Origin: CAIWHR01 sp963823215
GTDB lineage: Bacteria; Pseudomonadota; Gammaproteobacteria; Burkholderiales; Casimicrobiaceae
Direction: 5' to 3'
Assembly (NCBI GenBank): GCA_963823215.1
Contig: CAWGKT010000004.1
Location: forward strand, 77,184-141,183
Length of the DNA: 64,000 nt
Under the pieces are notes generated by a model. It saw only the letters and a list, made by a program, of their open reading frames with translations. It was not told the origin of the DNA and made no database searches. Made by a program: the position numbers and the translations under genes. Positions 57,201 to 63,993 of this stretch are shown in pieces (position 1 is the first letter of the stretch; every line of letters begins with the position of its first letter).

Positions 57201-57257
57201 GCGGTGATCGCCAAGCCGGTGTTCGTCGATCCTGAAGGGGCGCGGCAGAATGTCTGA
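54213..57257 (+). CDS. soxA: Sarcosine oxidase alpha subunit
   Basis: A 1014-residue alpha subunit, the usual length. The N-terminal ferredoxin-like domain has F-T-F-N-G-R-R-Y-E-G-H-A-G-D-T-L-A-S-A-L; next comes the NAD-binding domain with V-L-V-V-G-G-G-P-A-G-L-A-A-A-W; a long linker leads to the C-terminal GcvT-like THF-binding domain (F-S-G-E-L-A-Y-E-I-N-V and L-R-A-E-K-G-F). It receives the C1 unit as methylene-THF. The start is GTG 54213, overlapping the soxD stop; without it no family-like start exists. The stop overlaps soxG by eight bases. Confidence 0.95.
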   Translation: MKQSCRLPAGGRIDRRTRLAFTFNGRRYEGHAGDTLASALLANGVSVVARSWKYHRPRGIVACGVEEPNAIVQLETGAGTVPNARATEVELYDGLVASSVNAWPSVDFDVMAFAGLAARFMPAGFYYKTFMWPKSFWMKYEHFIRKASGLGTCPTEPDPDHYDRMNAHCDVLVVGGGPAGLAAAWAAGRVGARVILADEQCEFGGSLLAHRDVAAVTADPAADGAIDGATPMAWVAQTVAQLQAMPEVRLLPRSTVFGYHDHNFLTIAERRTGHLPPGERKGSRERVWRVRAKQVVLATGAAERPLVFGNNDRPGVMLASAVSTFLNRYGVAPGRRAVVFTNNDSAYRTALRLAAAGIAVAAVVDARRAPKGELPERVRKAGIEVIAHAVVVDARGTKRVSAVDVMALDTEGDIAAGPVLTLACDLVAVSGGWSPVVHLHAQAGGRPRFDPVKACFVPGTPVQAERSAGSANGSFALHGCLTEGVAAGTDAARRAGLSARHATWTPTVDDAAEEPLAPLWVVPSPRGIERGPKQFVDLQNDVAASDIVLAAREGYHSIEHVKRYTALGFGTDQGKLGNVNGLAILAQALGNDIASTGTTTFRPNYTPVTIGAIAGPDLGDLFDPVRKTALHQWHEQHGALFENVGQWKRPWYFPRPEEDLHAAVARECLATRNGVGIMDASTLGKIDIQGPDAVTLLNWVYTNAWDKLAVGRCRYGVMLDENGMVMDDGVTTRLAEQHYLMTTTTGGAARVMAWLERWLQTEWPHLEVYLTSVTDHWATASVAGPRSRDVVRAVCGGIDFSPEAFPFMACREGEAAGVPARVMRISFSGELAYEINVCANEARHVWEALMAAGAQYGITSYGTETMHVLRAEKGFAIVGQDTDGSVTPVDLGMDWIIAKDKDFLGRRSLSRADTTRGYRKHFVGLLTDDPKAVLPEGGQIVTDVRARPPVPMHGHVTSSYFSAYLERSIALALVQNGRHRIGEKVQVWRPDGRAIAAVIAKPVFVDPEGARQNV

Positions 57258-57858
57258 ATTCGTCCTCCGCGAAAGTCCGCTCGCGCGCTTCAGGCTCGGG
57301 GCGCGCGCGACGCATTCTCCGGGACGCGCCGGGGTCTTCGCGCGCGAACGCTCCTTCCTGGGCCACCTCAATCTGCGCGGCAACGCCCGGCATCCGCGCT
57401 TCGTCGGCGCCGTGAGCGACGTGCTCGGCGACGGCCTGCCGCTTGTCGCCAACACGGTGACGGACGTGCACGGCATCACGATGTACTGGCTCGGCCCCGA
57501 CGAGTGGCTGATCGTGACGCCGGGCGAGCGCAGGGCGGGAATCGAAGCCGAGTTGCGCAAGGTGCTGACGGGGCTGCGCGTCGCCGTCACCGACGTGAGC
57601 GGGGGTCAGACCGTGCTGCAATTGCACGGCGCGCACGTGCGCGATGTGCTGGCGAAGGGCTGCCCCATCGATCTGCATCCGCGCGCATTCTCCATCGGCC
57701 AGTGCGCGCAGAGCCATCTCGCCAAGGCGCCGGTCCTCATCGGCCAGATCGAGAACCAGCCCTATTTCGAGCTTATCTTCCGCCGCAGCTTTGCCGACTA
57801 TCTCTGGACGTGGCTCGAGGGCGCCGCTGCCGAATACGGACTGGAGGTCGCGGCATGA
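57250..57858 (+). CDS. soxG: Sarcosine oxidase gamma subunit
   Basis: A 202-residue GcvT-fold gamma subunit. Typical segments are L-R-G-N-A near residue 40, W-L-G-P-D-E-W-L-I, V-T-D-V-S-G-G-Q-T-V-L-Q-L and the L-x-K-G-C-P-I-D-L-H-P motif near residue 140. Gamma completes the soxBDAG complex. Its start overlaps soxA by eight bases, and its stop overlaps the HAD gene (ATGA), showing tight translational coupling through the whole operon. Confidence 0.94.
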   Translation: MSEFVLRESPLARFRLGARATHSPGRAGVFARERSFLGHLNLRGNARHPRFVGAVSDVLGDGLPLVANTVTDVHGITMYWLGPDEWLIVTPGERRAGIEAELRKVLTGLRVAVTDVSGGQTVLQLHGAHVRDVLAKGCPIDLHPRAFSIGQCAQSHLAKAPVLIGQIENQPYFELIFRRSFADYLWTWLEGAAAEYGLEVAA

Positions 57859-58625
57859 GCGCGAAGGGCCGCCCCGAGCGCGAATTGCTCCCTCTCGGAG
57901 GGAAGGCGCGCAGCGCCAAGGGTGCACCAACGTGGGGCGGCGCCGGCGACGGAACGCGCGCGGCCGGCATCGCGCTCTTCGATCTCGACTACACGCTGCT
58001 GGGCGGCGACGCCACCTGGGAGTGGATCCATTTCCTGATCGGGCAGGGCGCGCTCGATCGCGCTTCATACGAAGTGGAGCTCGAGCAGTTCTACGTCGAC
58101 TACCGCGAAGGCACGCTCGACATCCGCGATTTCCTGCACTTCGACTTCCGTGCGCTGTCGAGCCATCCCCGGGCGCGCATGGAGGCGTGGCGCGAGCAGT
58201 ACCTGGCCCAGGCCATCGTGCCGATCCTCCTGCCCAAGGCGCGCGAGCTCATCGCCTCGCACGCGGCGCGCGGCCATCTGACCGTGATCGTCACCGCGGC
58301 CAACAGCTTCATCACCACTCCCATCGCCGGGATGTACGGCGTGGCGCACCTGCTCGCAAGCGATCCCGAGATCGTCGACGGCGAATTCACCGGCCGGATC
58401 GAAGGCGTCCCGTGCTTCCACGAGGGCAAGTTCATCCGGCTCGAAGCGTGGCTCGCCGATCGCGGCCAGGCCTTGCCGGACTTCGCGGAGAGCTACTTCT
58501 ACGGCGACTCGCAAAGCGACGTGCCGCTGATGGAGAGGGTCACGCACCCCGTCGTCGTGGGGCCCGACGAAGCGCTCGCGCGCCTTGCGCGGGAACGCAA
58601 CTGGCCGGTCATTTCGCTGCGGTGA
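57855..58625 (+). CDS. HAD-IB family phosphatase (SerB-like) with repeat-derived N-terminus
   Basis: A 256-residue HAD hydrolase of subfamily IB. The catalytic motif I is L-F-D-L-D-Y-T-L-L with D43 and D45; motif II is in V-I-V-T-A-A-N-S-F and motif IV is F-Y-G-D-S-Q-S-D-V-P-L. This group includes phosphoserine and other small-molecule phosphatases. Family members begin only a few residues before motif I; here residues about 4-28 (G-R-P-E-R-E-L-L-P-L-G-G-K) are encoded by a copy of the dispersed repeat at 57866-57935. ATG 57855 overlaps the soxG stop and no ATG, GTG or TTG is well placed between the repeat and motif I. A phosphoserine role would suit glycine-serine metabolism but is inference. 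Confidence 0.87.
   Translation: MSAKGRPERELLPLGGKARSAKGAPTWGGAGDGTRAAGIALFDLDYTLLGGDATWEWIHFLIGQGALDRASYEVELEQFYVDYREGTLDIRDFLHFDFRALSSHPRARMEAWREQYLAQAIVPILLPKARELIASHAARGHLTVIVTAANSFITTPIAGMYGVAHLLASDPEIVDGEFTGRIEGVPCFHEGKFIRLEAWLADRGQALPDFAESYFYGDSQSDVPLMERVTHPVVVGPDEALARLARERNWPVISLR
57866..57935. repeat. Dispersed repeat, copy E (inside the HAD gene)
   Basis: This block carries GCGCGAATTGCTCCCTCTCG followed by GAGGGAAGG and GCAGCGCCAAGGGTGCACC, almost identical to copy B at 30096-30162 in the ABC-F gene. It starts 11 bases after the HAD start codon and stays in frame, so it is translated. Confidence 0.8.
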
Positions 58626-58671
58626 GGCGCCCGGCGGAACGGACGCGCGGATCGGGTAAAATGCGCGCTCC

Positions 58672-58762
58672 GGAGAGGTGGATGAGCGGTTTAAGTCGCA
58701 CGCCTGGAAAGCGTGTTTAGGTTAATAGCCTAACGCGGGTTCGAATCCCGCCCTCTCCGCCA
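58672..58762 (+). tRNA. tRNA-Ser(GGA)
   Basis: A 91-base class II tRNA with encoded CCA. The acceptor arms GGAGAGG (58672-58678) and CCTCTCC (58752-58758) pair fully. The anticodon loop C-T-G-G-A-A-A has anticodon GGA at 58706-58708 (reads UCC and UCU). A long variable arm around 58717-58733 (TTAGGTTA and TAGCCTAA) is typical of tRNA-Ser, and the T-arm is GCGGGTTCGAATCCCGC. It lies 46 bases after the HAD gene. The DNA beyond it becomes suddenly AT-rich, and a foreign-looking island follows, so the 3' end is a likely integration site. Confidence 0.97.
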
Positions 58763-58867
58763 GTTTTGTTTATAAATCAATAATTTACATGTCAGTTTGC
58801 CACTTTGTATTTTCATAACAATTGTAGCTTGTATTTGAACGTAATTTTGGCTGTTAATCGTGCTGTT
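58763..58867. other. AT-rich junction downstream of tRNA-Ser
   Basis: From the tRNA 3' end for about 105 bases the sequence is dominated by A and T (for example TTTATAAATCAATAATTTAC and TTTTCATAACAATTGTAG), in sharp contrast to the GC-rich flanks. No gene fits. The composition change and position directly after a tRNA suggest the left junction of an integrated element. Confidence 0.6.
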
Positions 58868-58890
58868 TTGGTCAGTTCTTGGTCAGCAAG
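58868..58890. repeat. Paired TTGGTCA direct repeats, left island edge
   Basis: Two direct copies of TTGGTCAG lie 11 bases apart (58868-58875 and 58879-58886), followed by CAAG. The same arrangement recurs at 63744-63766, with 19 of 22 bases identical (TGGTCAGTT, TTGGTCA and AAG shared). Paired short direct repeats at both ends of a tRNA-linked island resemble integrase arm-type sites; no integrase gene is present to prove it. Confidence 0.5.
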
Positions 58891-58901
58891 TTGCTCAAAT
58901 A

Positions 58902-59354
58902 TTAGGCAGCGTTTGTGGTGGTAGACCGCCGCTTCTCGCCGCCCCGGGCAGCTACCGAAAATTCCGGTTGATCCCGCGTCGAAGGCGCCGATCTGAGCGC
59001 GCAGTCAACCCCGATCCAGTGACGGTACGCCTCGATCCATTCGACTCCTTCGGGACTGGGCGGAAGCGGCAGGTCAAGAATGGGGACAGACTGTCGCTCG
59101 CGACCGCGCGTGCGATGGCGACGATGCCGTTGTCGCCACGAGGGTCGATCGCGACGACATTGACCAGCGACGCCGAGCACGGTGGTTTCAAACGGCAGCG
59201 CAAGGTGTTCCTCGATCATCGTGTACCAACCGGTGGTCTGCTCCGAGTCGCCGTACGCGTCGACGGTGGCCTCTTCGATCATGGCGGCGAGCCGGGCCTT
59301 GCTGATCCGGCTCGCCGTGTTGCTGCTCTTCTTGGCTGGTTTGCGCAGTGGCAT
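58902..59354 (-). pseudogene. CcbP-like calcium-binding protein, frameshifted
   Basis: The start MPLRKPAKKSSNTASRI and the segments M-I-E-E-A-T-V-D-A-Y, F-E-T-T-V-L-G-V and V-P-I-L-D-L-P-L-P with E-W-I-E-A-Y-R-H-W near the end match small CcbP-type calcium-binding proteins (PF11535). The middle is out of frame: V-N-V-V-A-I-D-P-R-G-D-N-G-I-V-A-I-A-R is read in another frame between about 59110 and 59175. An extra base near 59172 and a two-base excess (or one-base loss) near 59110 would explain it. The product is about 120-150 residues. ATG 59354 follows GAGAGGAA. It lies 14 bases downstream of the TOTE-type gene on the same strand. Confidence 0.62.
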
Positions 59355-59367
59355 GTGAACATTCCTC

Positions 59368-61893
59368 TCAAGCAAAGTCGTCGTTCCGATCGAGTTCGGC
59401 AAGCACGTCCTCGTCGTACTCGACCGTTGCTTCGTCCGCGGGTTCGGCGTACCCGAGCGGCGCCTCCCCTCGCGCGTAGCCGATCGCGCGGTAGCCTCGA
59501 AGGCGTTTCTCGAACATCCGCAGCAGCATCGGAACTTCGCGGTCAACGTAGTCGAAGATGCGGATGTCGCGCTTGCCGGGGTGTAGGCGATGGAGGCGCC
59601 CGGTGTATTGGACGAGGGTCCCCTTCCAGGAGACGGGCAGCGCCAGGAAGAGCGTATCGAGCCGCGGATCGTCGAACCCCTCGCCAATGTACCGGCCCGT
59701 GGCGAGCAGGAGCCGTTCCTCCGTGGCAGGGATGGCGGTGAGTTGGTCACGTACGTCGCGGGCAGCCTTGGCTCCCATGCCTCCCCGCAGCACGACCAAA
59801 TGTCGCGCAAACGGTCGGAGCTTCCTCGCGAAGTACTCGAGGTGGTCCCTGCGCTCGGTAAGGAGGATCGGGGAGCGCCCGTCTACGAGGGCTGCGATGA
59901 CGTCGTTGAGGATCATCACGTTGCGCGTCTCGTCCCGCGCCAGCGCGCCATAGAGACCCTGGATCCCTCCGTCGGCGGTAGTGATCGGCGGACGGAAGCT
60001 GGTCTCGCGCACGATGAGCCTGTGCTCGAACGGACGCTGGCTCGCGTGGGTCTTTGCGCTCACCGTGAAGCGCACTGGACCAAGCTGCATTTGCGTGATG
60101 GGGTGGCGTCCATCGCGTCGTTGCGGTGTCGCGGTCAGCCCGACGACGTAACGCGCCTTCACCGACGCCAGCACGCGCTCGAACGAGACCGCCGGGAGAT
60201 GGTGGCACTCGTCGACGATGACCTGCCCATAGCCCGCCACGAGATCCGCCACGGACTCCTTGCGCACCAGGCTCTGGATCATCGCGACGTCGATCCTGCC
60301 GGTGGGGTTGCGCTTTCCGGCACCGATCTGCCCAATCTCCTTGGCGTCGACTCCCAGGAAGATGGCGAGTTGCGCGCGCCACTGGTCGAGCAGCGGTTTC
60401 CGGTGCACGAGGACCAACGTGCTGCAGGCACGGGCGGCCACCAGATAGATGCCCATGACGGTTTTGCCGATGCCAGGAGGGGCGACGAGAACGCCGCAGT
60501 CGCTCGCGAGAAGCGTGCGGGCTGCCTGATCCTGAACCGGCGTGAGTGCTCCGAGGAAGGGCAGCGCAAGCGGCTCTCCGGAGACGCGCTCGTCGACGAC
60601 ATCGAGAGCGACGCCCAGTCCGTAGAGCAGCTCCTCGAGATCGGTCCTGCAGCCGCGGGGTAGAGCGACATACTGCGGGAGGTCTTCGGCGCAGGAGATC
60701 ACACGCGGGGTAAGCGCCGTCGACAGCCGCATGCTCTGCTTCTTGTAGAACTCCGGATTCTCAAAGGCCGCAATGCGTTTGATCTGGTTGAGTAGCGGCG
60801 AGGGCAGACCCGCCTTCGCGACGAAGAGCCTCTGCGCGAGTACCGCCGACACTCGATTCGGCAGGGGCCCGCTGATGCGCGGTGATCGCGCCTTCCCGGA
60901 TGGCGGCCGCCTCCACGGTGCAGCGTCCTCGTCGTCGGCCATTTCCGCCATGCGAACGCCGACGACACTTCCCGCGCGACTCGCGTCGGATGCGATTCGC
61001 TCCACCGTCAACGCGTCAATTCGCTTGATCGACGCGAGGTGTGCCCACTGCTGCTCGTCGGGAAACGCTACGAGATCGTCGTTGAGAAAGACCGAATTGC
61101 CCTCCTGCCGCGGTCCGTGCTGGAGCGGCAGGGCGATCAGGTTGCCGAAGCCCCCGCGTGGCATCGTGTCCTGGCTGGGGAACAGCCGGTCGTAGGAGTC
61201 CATGCCAAGCTCGTGTCGGCTGGCCATCGTCTCGGTAATCAGGTGGCAACCCATCTTGCGTGCGGTCGCTGCCGCGACGGGGGTCGTAAAGAAAAACCAG
61301 ACGTGCGCTCCGTTGCCCGAGCGTGAACGCTCAACCGCCACCGGCAGCCCCAAGCGACGGCTGGTCTGCACGAACGCACGTACGTCATCCATCCACGCGC
61401 TCTTGTCGAAGTCGACTGCCAGAAACCAGCAAGTCTCGTCGTCCTGCATCGGATAGACGCCCATCACATGCTGGCCCTTCAGGTGGGCAATCACGGCGGC
61501 GTCATCGACGGGCTTGAACGCCTGCCGGGTGCAGTCACCGCACTTCACCTTCGGGAGCTCGCAGACACCGGGCACGAACTTGTTCGAGCAGGCTGGTGCA
61601 TACCCTGGCTTGCCCGTCTTCTTGCTGACGAAGCGTGTGGGGTAGAGGTCCGGACGACCACGGAAGAGCTGACGGAAGAGTTTCACCTTGTCGGCCGGCG
61701 TGCGGGGGGCGAGCTCCGACAGCGGCTCGGGCGCCATGGGACCGAGGAGTCGCATCGAGCGCAGCGAGCTCGTTTCGAAGCGCGGCGATTCGGGCGTTCG
61801 CCGCGGTACGCTGCGCTTCGATCCGCTCGAGGTCGGACTCTGCCTTCGCGAGCTCGGTGACGAGCGTGTCATGACGCGCGGAAGCCAGGCCAT
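59368..61893 (-). CDS. TOTE-type conflict-system protein: AEP primase-like domain fused to DEAD/DEAH helicase
   Basis: A large protein (841 residues in this frame). From about residue 65 come P-A-D-K-V-K-L-F-R-Q-L-F-R-G-R, the archaeo-eukaryotic primase region with C-x2-C zinc-like residues (V-K-C-G-D-C) and catalytic W-F-L-A-V-D-F-D-K and G-N-G-A-H-V-W. A superfamily 2 helicase follows with A-P-P-G-I-G-K-T near residue 470, V-D-E-C-H-H near 560, L-T-A-T-P and Q-Y-T-G-R-L-H-R. This fusion matches the TOTE conflict-system primase-helicase. The first 60 residues are out of frame: a coiled coil (L-A-K-A-E-S-D-L-E-R-I-E-A-Q-R) is encoded in another frame, switching near 61730, so an indel is likely and the start is uncertain. 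Confidence 0.8.
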   Translation of the reverse strand: MAWLPRVMTRSSPSSRRQSPTSSGSKRSVPRRTPESPRFETSSLRSMRLLGPMAPEPLSELAPRTPADKVKLFRQLFRGRPDLYPTRFVSKKTGKPGYAPACSNKFVPGVCELPKVKCGDCTRQAFKPVDDAAVIAHLKGQHVMGVYPMQDDETCWFLAVDFDKSAWMDDVRAFVQTSRRLGLPVAVERSRSGNGAHVWFFFTTPVAAATARKMGCHLITETMASRHELGMDSYDRLFPSQDTMPRGGFGNLIALPLQHGPRQEGNSVFLNDDLVAFPDEQQWAHLASIKRIDALTVERIASDASRAGSVVGVRMAEMADDEDAAPWRRPPSGKARSPRISGPLPNRVSAVLAQRLFVAKAGLPSPLLNQIKRIAAFENPEFYKKQSMRLSTALTPRVISCAEDLPQYVALPRGCRTDLEELLYGLGVALDVVDERVSGEPLALPFLGALTPVQDQAARTLLASDCGVLVAPPGIGKTVMGIYLVAARACSTLVLVHRKPLLDQWRAQLAIFLGVDAKEIGQIGAGKRNPTGRIDVAMIQSLVRKESVADLVAGYGQVIVDECHHLPAVSFERVLASVKARYVVGLTATPQRRDGRHPITQMQLGPVRFTVSAKTHASQRPFEHRLIVRETSFRPPITTADGGIQGLYGALARDETRNVMILNDVIAALVDGRSPILLTERRDHLEYFARKLRPFARHLVVLRGGMGAKAARDVRDQLTAIPATEERLLLATGRYIGEGFDDPRLDTLFLALPVSWKGTLVQYTGRLHRLHPGKRDIRIFDYVDREVPMLLRMFEKRLRGYRAIGYARGEAPLGYAEPADEATVEYDEDVLAELDRNDDFA

Positions 61894-61920
61894 TCCGAAA
61901 CTGTTTTTCGCCAGGCGCTT

Positions 61921-62880
61921 TCACTCGAAAGTCTCGGCAATCCAGCTTCGGATCGCATCGCAGGCGTCGTCCAGAGTGACGCGAGGGCCCCAGAACATCG
62001 GTGCGATCGCAGCATGAGCCGCGCGAATGGCGTCCCAACGCTCTCCTGCGGTCGGCGTGAATGCAACATCCGACGACGATGGCAGGGACGCGAGTTGTCG
62101 CTGCGCCACCATCTCATCGGCGAGTGCACGCACGCCCATGTAGGCCGGCAGTGGTGGCAGCGTCGCCGAGGCTTGTATGACTCGCGCGGCGTCTTCGAAG
62201 TGGCGGACGAATGTGGCCGGAGAGGCATCCTCCCTCGGAAATCGTCGGTGGAGCGCGTCGAGCTTCTCGACGAGTGTCACGAGCGGGTGCACGCAGCGAA
62301 CACGCGTGGGCCGGTTATCGTCGAAGGATTTGAGTTGCGCCGTTGCGGCGAGGTAGTCGTGTACGAAGGAGGTCATGTCGCACCTGACCGCCGGAGTGAC
62401 CCGCGCGCTCCCGATCTCCAGCAAGACGAAGGGCTTCATCACGGAGCCAAGGTCGCCCAGATGCCTGCCTGGGTAGCCCACGCGAATACCTGCTGCGCGC
62501 CAGGATTTGTCGGCAACCTCCCCGATGCCAACTTCCGTTCCAGGGACCCGCAGGAGACCTGCGAGCGCGGCGAAGTAGGCGCGACGTTCGGCGGTCGCTC
62601 GTGCCCCCACGCTTGTCCAATTCGACACCGGCGGAAGCGAGCGGACGTTTCCTGGCAGGACCTTGAGGTCGAGGTCTTCGGAGAACCGTTCGATGAGCCC
62701 GAACCCTTTGGATAGCGACGTGCCGCCCTTGAACCAGACGTCGAAGCCCATGTCGTGCAGAGCCCAGAGCGTATGCGTGACCCAGTAGTCTTTTTCGACG
62801 AGACCCGGTGCGATGCGTCTCTCGCCCGCGACGATGCGTACCAGGTCGCCGAACTCCGGGTCATCGTGGATAAAACTCAC
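61921..62880 (-). CDS. AbiEii-type nucleotidyltransferase toxin
   Basis: A 319-residue protein of the AbiEii/AbiGii nucleotidyltransferase family. The nucleotidyltransferase core is F-K-G-G-T-S-L-S-K-G-F (residues 50-60) and F-S-E-D-L-D-L (66-72) with the catalytic Asp pair D69 and D71; V-E-K-L-D-A-L lies in the helical C-terminal half. AbiEii toxins, some of which modify tRNA, mediate type IV toxin-antitoxin and abortive phage resistance. It overlaps the antitoxin-like gene by four bases. The gap to the TOTE-type gene is only 27 bases, so the three may be one transcript. Confidence 0.87.
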   Translation of the reverse strand: MSFIHDDPEFGDLVRIVAGERRIAPGLVEKDYWVTHTLWALHDMGFDVWFKGGTSLSKGFGLIERFSEDLDLKVLPGNVRSLPPVSNWTSVGARATAERRAYFAALAGLLRVPGTEVGIGEVADKSWRAAGIRVGYPGRHLGDLGSVMKPFVLLEIGSARVTPAVRCDMTSFVHDYLAATAQLKSFDDNRPTRVRCVHPLVTLVEKLDALHRRFPREDASPATFVRHFEDAARVIQASATLPPLPAYMGVRALADEMVAQRQLASLPSSSDVAFTPTAGERWDAIRAAHAAIAPMFWGPRVTLDDACDAIRSWIAETFE

Positions 62881-63458
62881 GCGGCCGTCTCTTGCATCGC
62901 AGCCTCGACCACCGCCTGCGTGGCGCGCGTTCCGTACCGGCGTGCCATCTCTCGAAGCTGGTGCCGATCGAAGGCGTCGCGAGATAGCGCGCGCGCGAGT
63001 GCCATCGCCACGTCGGCGCGAGACGTGCCCGCCTGATCAACGTGTTCGAGCAGATCGATCACGAACCACTCGACGGGGGGACTTTCGGGAAACGCGACGC
63101 GACGAAGCACGAACTTGCGACCGTTGAACTCGAACGTGCCCGATCGTTTGGTGTTGTAGACGAGCGGCGCCGCGAACAAGGCCGTGGACCCCAGCCCCAG
63201 TGCGTTCCAGCGATCGGGACCCGTGAATACGAACGGCGCGCCGTCGAGAAAGGTGCGTATCAACTCTTCGTCGGTCGGCGGCACGACACCGAACCGGCTG
63301 CGCTTCGGACACGCGAAAAGTCCATGCGCCAGCGGCACGAGCGTTCCGTCGCTGACCAGCCGCTTCGCGAGGCGAGGCGGATTCGCGCTCCAAACGGCGA
63401 GATCCCGCGTTCGGTACACGCGACCGGGTTCGAGATGGGGCTGGGCGGGGGTAGTCAT
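62877..63458 (-). CDS. AbiEi-like antitoxin/transcriptional regulator
   Basis: A 193-residue protein encoded immediately before the AbiEii-like toxin. The N-terminal part contains a winged-helix-like region (V-Y-R-T-R-D-L-A-V-W-S-A-N-P-P-R-L-A-K-R-L-V-S-D-G-T-L-V-P-L-A-H-G-L-F, given here residue by residue), the rest is a mixed domain ending with helical R-A-D-V-A-M-A-L-A. This layout fits AbiEi/DUF6088 antitoxins, which repress their own promoter. ATG 63458 has no clear Shine-Dalgarno sequence; an AT-rich stretch just upstream (63465-63495) may be the promoter. Confidence 0.8.
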   Translation of the reverse strand: MTTPAQPHLEPGRVYRTRDLAVWSANPPRLAKRLVSDGTLVPLAHGLFACPKRSRFGVVPPTDEELIRTFLDGAPFVFTGPDRWNALGLGSTALFAAPLVYNTKRSGTFEFNGRKFVLRRVAFPESPPVEWFVIDLLEHVDQAGTSRADVAMALARALSRDAFDRHQLREMARRYGTRATQAVVEAAMQETAA

Positions 63459-63743
63459 GACCGTATGTTTATTTCCGAAAAAAAGATACAGTACATGCCC
63501 GTGCCGAATGCAAGTATTCGCGCCTTGCTGGACTGTCAGGTGAGGCGTCGTCCTTTGGCCCTCTCGCGTCTAACGCGTGACGGCGTTAACTTCGTTATGA
63601 ACATTGGTCGCGTCCGCAGGTTTGGCGTAAGCCTCGAAGGATTGCCGATCGACCAAGCGCGGCGGAACCCTGGGTTCGCAACACCCGAAATCGCAAAATC
63701 GCAGGCAAATATTCACAGATCTCCGAAAAATGATCTGTTTCTC

Positions 63744-63766
63744 ATGGTCAGTTTTTGGTCAAGAAG
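63744..63766. repeat. Paired TGGTCA direct repeats, right island edge
   Basis: ATGGTCAG and TTGGTCAA lie in direct orientation 11 bases apart, followed by GAAG. The block matches the left-edge copy at 58868-58890 at 19 of 22 positions. Together the two copies bracket the defence genes. Confidence 0.5.
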
Positions 63767-63798
63767 TCGTGGAGGCCCGCGTGCAGCCTGGCGGTACG

Positions 63799-63823
63799 AC
63801 GGGTTCGAATCCCGTGGCAGCTC
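63799..63823 (+). other. tRNA 3'-end-like fragment
   Basis: ACGGG (63799-63803), TTCGAAT and CCCGT (63811-63815) form a perfect T-arm, followed by GGCAGCTC, which could be the 3' acceptor strand of a tRNA. Fifteen bases (CGGGTTCGAATCCCG, 63800-63814) are identical to the T-arm of tRNA-Ser at 58736-58750. No 5' half with a matching acceptor strand is visible, so it is a fragment or a chance T-arm rather than a tRNA gene. Confidence 0.4.
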
Positions 63824-63962
63824 GGAACCCCAGATGATCTTGCACAGCGGTCATTTGCGCGTCGAGCGCGAGGACAGATCCGCGATCCGAATGCGAACCG
63901 CTTGATTTTGCAGCGATTCCATATCACGAATCGGACCCCCGCAACCAAATAATCAAGCACTT

Positions 63963-63993
63963 AGCCCAGCCATTGCGCTGGGCTTTTGCTTTT
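63963..63993 (+). terminator. Intrinsic terminator
   Basis: AGCCCAGC (63963-63970), loop CATTGC and GCTGGGCT (63977-63984) form a perfect eight-pair stem, followed by TTTTGCTTTT. This is a textbook rho-independent terminator for rightward transcription. No rightward gene ends just before it in the window, so it may belong to a transcript disrupted by the island. Confidence 0.8.

Noticed and set aside
54171..57590. A very long open frame on the minus strand opposite soxA
   Set aside because: Its translation is Arg/His/Asp-rich with no recognisable domain, and it mirrors the codon pattern of soxA. Such antisense frames are expected in GC-rich coding DNA.
59075..59100. GGGGACAGACTG resembling the extragenic palindrome core
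   Set aside because: It lies inside the CcbP-like coding region, where it encodes the conserved S-V-P-I-L-D-L segment, and has no inverted partner.
63494..63905. A rightward open frame at the island end (MPVPNASIRALL...), possibly an integrase remnant
   Set aside because: It shows none of the tyrosine recombinase R-H-R-Y residues, and the frame begins as a shadow of the antitoxin gene.
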